Shown: positions 6,934 to 9,964 of the stretch, one piece after another
Numbering within the stretch: position 1 is the first letter of the stretch
How the letters are laid out: each line of letters opens with the position of its first letter
NCBI GenBank assembly: GCA_029247985.1
Contig: JAQWKF010000125.1
Coordinates: 1-9,964 of the forward strand
From: Flavobacteriaceae bacterium
Lineage (GTDB): Bacteria > Bacteroidota > Bacteroidia > Flavobacteriales > Flavobacteriaceae
DNA: 9,964 bases
Direction: 5' to 3'
Notes under the pieces: generated by a model
Database searches by the model: none
The model's input: only the letters and a program-made list of their open reading frames with translations
What the model was told of the DNA's origin: nothing
Translations under genes and position numbers: made by a program

Positions 6934-8595
6934 ATGGAACTTCAGTATTGGATTTGGATAGCAGTTGGTCTTAGTTTTTCACTATACATAGGCATTGCGA
7001 TTTGGTCGCGCGCAGGCTCAACAAAAGAGTTTTATGTCGCAGGAGGAGGGGTTCACCCCATTGCCAATGGGATGGCAACTGCAGCTGACTGGATGTCTGC
7101 TGCATCATTTATTTCCATGGCGGGCATAATATCATTTAGTGGGTACGATGGCTCTGTGTACCTCATGGGCTGGACAGGGGGTTATGTGCTACTAGCATTA
7201 CTACTCGCACCATACCTTCGAAAGTTTGGCAAGTTCACGGTGCCTGACTTTATCGGTGACAGGTATTACTCCAACACTGCCCGATCAGTTGCTGTATTTT
7301 GTGCACTGATTGTTTCCTTTACCTATATCGCTGGACAAATGCGTGGGGTAGGGGTTGTTTTCTCTAGATACCTAGAGGTAGACATTGTAACAGGCGTACT
7401 AATCGGTATGGGGATCGTATTGTTCTATGCAGTCCTTGGCGGTATGAAAGGCATCACCTATACCCAAGTGGCGCAGTATTGCGTACTCATTTTTGCCTTT
7501 ATGGTGCCCGCAATCTATATCTCCTTTTTAGTCACAGGCAATGTGATTCCACAACTTGGATTTGGCGGTACAGACGCAGAAGGTGTCTTTCTGTTGGATA
7601 AACTTGATGGTTTGCATAAAGAGTTAGGCTTCCATGAATATACTTCGGGAAGCAAATCCATGTTTGATGTCTTTTGCATCACCATGGCACTGATGGTCGG
7701 AACAGCAGGGCTACCACACGTGATTGTACGCTTCTTTACAGTTAAGAAAGTCAGCGATGCACGAAAGTCAGCTGGATGGGCACTGTTGTTTATTGCCATT
7801 CTCTACACTACAGCACCTGCGATTGCCGTGTTTTCAAGAACCAATCTTATAGAGACAGTAAGCAACCAACCCTATGAGCAGATGCCAGAGTGGTTTGACA
7901 AATGGGAGACCACAGGACTGCTTGGCTTTACAGACAAAAACGAAGATGGATTGATTCAATACACAGCCGACACCACAACAAATGAACTCACTGTAGATGC
8001 AGACATTATGGTACTTGCAAATCCAGAGATCGCACAGCTTCCCAATTGGGTGATAGCTCTCTTAGCAGCAGGAGCACTGGCGGCAGCACTGTCCACAGCA
8101 GCAGGACTCCTGCTGGTGATCTCATCAGCAGTATCACACGATCTTCTCAAAAAAATGGTGATGCCCAAGATATCTGAAAAAGGAGAACTCATTGCCGCAC
8201 GACTCGCTGCCACAGGAGCAGTATGTTTGGCAGGCTACTTTGGGATTAATCCTCCTGGCTTTGTAGCAGCTACGGTTGCCCTGGCTTTTGGTCTGGCAGC
8301 TTCTTCGTTTTTCCCAGCGATACTGCTTGGAATTTTCTCAAAACGCATCAATAAGGAAGGGGCAATTAGCGGTATGCTTGTGGGGGTAACGCTAATGCTG
8401 TTTTATATGCTCAAGTTTAAGTTTGGATGGTTTGGCGGAGGCACCAAGGCCGATTGGTGGTTTGGGATCTCGCCAGAGGGCTTTGGAACGATAGCGATGA
8501 TTGCCAATTTTCTTGTCACCCTTATCATCAGCAGCAAAACCCCAGCACCGAGCAAAGACATTCAAGAGTTAGTGGCAAATATTCGTAAACCATAA
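6934..8595 (+). CDS. Sodium:solute symporter (SSS family), VC_2705-type large subunit
   Basis: This 553-residue polytopic inner-membrane transporter is of the solute:sodium symporter family. It matches the VC_2705 large-subunit group, which resembles the acetate permease ActP more than sugar symporters. Diagnostic stretches are EFYVAGGGVHPIANGMATAA (32-51), ADWMSAASFI (51-60), FTYIAGQMRGVG (129-140), GTAGLPHVIVRFFTV (256-270) and ALAAALSTAAGLLLVISSAV (381-400). Hydrophobic segments run almost the whole length except for a long polar loop (about 301-370). That loop contains DKNEDGLIQY (334-343), which resembles the start of an EF-hand loop. Operon position between an alpha-galactosidase-type GH97 and galK suggests import of galactose or a galactoside with Na+, but members of this group are usually linked to short organic acids, so the substrate is open. 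Codons are richer in G+C than in the flanking minus-strand genes. The gap to galK is 6 bp. Confidence 0.92.
   Translation: MELQYWIWIAVGLSFSLYIGIAIWSRAGSTKEFYVAGGGVHPIANGMATAADWMSAASFISMAGIISFSGYDGSVYLMGWTGGYVLLALLLAPYLRKFGKFTVPDFIGDRYYSNTARSVAVFCALIVSFTYIAGQMRGVGVVFSRYLEVDIVTGVLIGMGIVLFYAVLGGMKGITYTQVAQYCVLIFAFMVPAIYISFLVTGNVIPQLGFGGTDAEGVFLLDKLDGLHKELGFHEYTSGSKSMFDVFCITMALMVGTAGLPHVIVRFFTVKKVSDARKSAGWALLFIAILYTTAPAIAVFSRTNLIETVSNQPYEQMPEWFDKWETTGLLGFTDKNEDGLIQYTADTTTNELTVDADIMVLANPEIAQLPNWVIALLAAGALAAALSTAAGLLLVISSAVSHDLLKKMVMPKISEKGELIAARLAATGAVCLAGYFGINPPGFVAATVALAFGLAASSFFPAILLGIFSKRINKEGAISGMLVGVTLMLFYMLKFKFGWFGGGTKADWWFGISPEGFGTIAMIANFLVTLIISSKTPAPSKDIQELVANIRKP
7933..7968 (+). other. 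EF-hand-like acidic loop within the symporter
   Basis: Codons 334-345 of the symporter encode DKNEDGLIQYTA. Asp1, Asn3, Asp5, Gly6 and Ile8 fit the EF-hand or dockerin calcium-loop pattern, while position 12 is Ala rather than Glu or Asp. The loop lies in a polar extramembrane segment. I recall similar DxNxDG loops in relatives of this symporter group, so it may be a family trait. Metal binding is inferred. Confidence 0.4.
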
Positions 8596-8601
8596 ATCAA
8601 A

Positions 8602-9735
8602 ATGACCATAAACACCAATGAGTCCGACATCATCGTAAAATCCCCTGGCCGCATCAATCTAATTGGCGAACACATCGATTACAATGGTGGGCATGTGCTT
8701 CCAGCAGCGATAGATAGAAAAGTCACCATGTGGTTTAGAAAAAAGGATAACAGCCTGTGTCGGGTTAACTCCGAAGATGAAGGCGCTTTTACTTTTGATA
8801 TCAACAAGCCCTTACAAATCAGCGACACCCATTGGGAGAACTATGTCTTGGGTGTTGTCGATGGGGTTGTAAAAGCCCGTCCAGGAAAGCTTGGTGGTTT
8901 TGATTGTGTGATATCCAGTGAGCTTCCCATTGGCGCTGGTATCAGCTCATCGGCAGCACTAGAATGTGGGGTTGCCAAAGGTTTAAATGATTTGTTTGAT
9001 TTGGGGCTTTCCAATTTGGAGCTTATTGAGATCTCTCGCATGGCAGAGCACAACTTTGTGGGTACCAAGTGTGGGGTGATGGATCAGTTTGCCGTGACGA
9101 TGGGTAAACGTAAAAAGCTGTTACTTCTCAACTGCGAGACCTTAGACTATAAGCTCATTGATGCAGAGTTTGCGCCTTATAAGATATTACTGCTGAACAC
9201 CAACGTCTCTCACAACCTTGCCACAAGCGAGTACAATACCAGACGTGAGGAATGTGAAGAAGCCCTTGCTGTCATTCAAAAAGACCATCCTCAGTATGCG
9301 TTTTTGGCAGATGTTCCTGAAGCAATCATTGAGACTTACAAGAGAAAACTGTCTGGGAAAGTCTATCAGCGGGCACTTTTTGTATCTCGTGAAAACGCTA
9401 GAACCTTAAAAGCTGCTGAGCTTATCCAAAGCGGAGATATTAAGGGTTTTGGCAAGTTGATGTACCAAACCCACGAAGGACTCTCTAAAAACTATGAAGT
9501 AAGCTGCCGTGAACTCGATTTTTTAGTGGACCTTTCCAAAGACCTCCCGCAGGTGGTGGGAAGCCGTATGATGGGTGGTGGCTTTGGCGGTTGTACCATT
9601 AACCTAGTGGAAGAGGGCTTTGTCAATGAGTTTATGGATTTGGCAAGCAACGCCTACAAAGAGCAGTTTGATATTAACCTCACCTCCATATTGGTAGCTA
9701 CCTCTAATGGTGTAGAAACAATAAAATCTGCATAG
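8602..9735 (+). CDS. galK: Galactokinase
   Basis: This 377-residue cytoplasmic GHMP-family kinase phosphorylates alpha-D-galactose to galactose 1-phosphate with ATP, the first committed Leloir step. All family signatures are present: the galactokinase signature GRINLIGEHIDYNGG (16-30), the ATP-binding motif LPIGAGISSSAALE (108-121), the catalytic base Asp161 in CGVMDQF (157-163), and the third motif SRMMGGGFGG (321-330). Length is close to that of characterised bacterial galactokinases, so it appears complete. It starts 6 bp after the symporter stop, and galT begins 2 bp after its own stop, so it is part of the operon that begins with GH97. The start at 8602 places the signature motif about 15 residues in. 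A more N-terminal start is unlikely because the symporter ends immediately upstream. Confidence 0.97.
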   Translation: MTINTNESDIIVKSPGRINLIGEHIDYNGGHVLPAAIDRKVTMWFRKKDNSLCRVNSEDEGAFTFDINKPLQISDTHWENYVLGVVDGVVKARPGKLGGFDCVISSELPIGAGISSSAALECGVAKGLNDLFDLGLSNLELIEISRMAEHNFVGTKCGVMDQFAVTMGKRKKLLLLNCETLDYKLIDAEFAPYKILLLNTNVSHNLATSEYNTRREECEEALAVIQKDHPQYAFLADVPEAIIETYKRKLSGKVYQRALFVSRENARTLKAAELIQSGDIKGFGKLMYQTHEGLSKNYEVSCRELDFLVDLSKDLPQVVGSRMMGGGFGGCTINLVEEGFVNEFMDLASNAYKEQFDINLTSILVATSNGVETIKSA

Positions 9736-9737
9736 TA

Positions 9738-9964
9738 ATGGATTTTAACAACGCCCCACACAGAAGAAAAAACATCCTCACAGGCGAATGGGTACTGGTG
9801 TCTCCGCACCGCACCAAACGTCCATGGCAAGGTAAAAAAGACAAGCCCCAAGAAGTGGAACGCTTGGCATACGATCCGAACTGCTATTTATGTCCAGGTA
9901 ATGAACGTGCAGGGGGCGCTAAAAACCCAGCCTATACGGGTACATACAGATTTCAAAACGATTT
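9738..9964 (+). CDS. galT: Galactose-1-phosphate uridylyltransferase, 3'-truncated by window
   Basis: The first 75 codons of galT are present. GalT transfers UMP from UDP-glucose to galactose 1-phosphate, giving UDP-galactose and glucose 1-phosphate. The ATG at 9738 lies 2 bp after the galK stop. The visible N-terminus contains the family hallmarks HRRKNILTGEWVLVSPHR (8-25) and the zinc-binding pair C49-Y-L-C52 in CYLCPGNER (49-57), followed by NPAYTGTYRFQND. The frame stays open to the window end. The HPH nucleophile motif lies beyond the window and cannot be checked. Assignment rests on the strong N-terminal match and on the galK-galT order. Confidence 0.96.
   Translation, partial: MDFNNAPHRRKNILTGEWVLVSPHRTKRPWQGKKDKPQEVERLAYDPNCYLCPGNERAGGAKNPAYTGTYRFQND

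Noticed and set aside
7515..9068. Several minus-strand open frames (7515-7799, 7956-8213, 8841-9068)
   Set aside because: All lie antisense to the symporter or galK, whose motifs are continuous; their Ser/Ala/Pro-rich translations are typical shadows of membrane-protein and GHMP-kinase coding sequence.
1..9964. tRNA, rRNA, CRISPR array, insertion sequence or phage genes
   Set aside because: Apart from the short spacers, the whole window is accounted for by metabolic, transport and enzyme genes; I saw no repeat-spacer pattern, transposase motif or tRNA-like fold.

Overview
The window looks like a chromosomal carbohydrate-utilisation locus of a Flavobacteriia-type (Bacteroidota) bacterium, probably marine. 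The evidence is the AT-rich DNA, the lack of Shine-Dalgarno sites, an exact Bacteroidota-style -7 box (TAnnTTTG), secreted proteins with 'NAQ'-type or lipobox signal peptides, and close family matches to Bacteroidota proteins (GH97, SIAE-type esterase, vanadium-peroxidase-type lipoprotein, DUF4212 plus SSS symporter).

Layout. 1-721 (+) is the 3' part of galM (galactose mutarotase), cut by the window edge. 722-824 is a short spacer containing what looks like the last codons of a lost sialate O-acetylesterase gene on the minus strand. 825-2162 (-) is a lipoprotein of the PAP2/vanadium haloperoxidase superfamily whose pocket residues resemble Zobellia-type iodoperoxidases. 2327-4435 (-) is a large SIAE-like acetylesterase lipoprotein. 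4436-4563 is a 128-bp divergent promoter region. From 4564 a tight plus-strand operon runs to the window end: a GH97 enzyme with the retaining alpha-galactosidase-type active site, DUF4212 (symporter small subunit), an SSS symporter large subunit of the VC_2705/acetate-permease-like group, galK, and the first 75 codons of galT. Gaps in this operon are 15, 3, 6 and 2 bp.

How it fits together (inference). The periplasmic or surface enzymes would remove acetyl groups (esterase) and alpha-linked galactose (GH97) from a glycan. The Na+-coupled symporter would import the product. GalM, GalK and GalT would feed galactose into the Leloir pathway. No galE, SusC/SusD pair or regulator gene lies in the window. 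The least ordinary points are the acetate-type symporter in the galactose operon, the iodoperoxidase-like lipoprotein beside the CAZymes, the vestigial esterase 3' end, and a marked base-composition change that falls inside the GH97 gene. I found no RNA genes, insertion sequences, CRISPR arrays or clearly undescribed multi-gene system.
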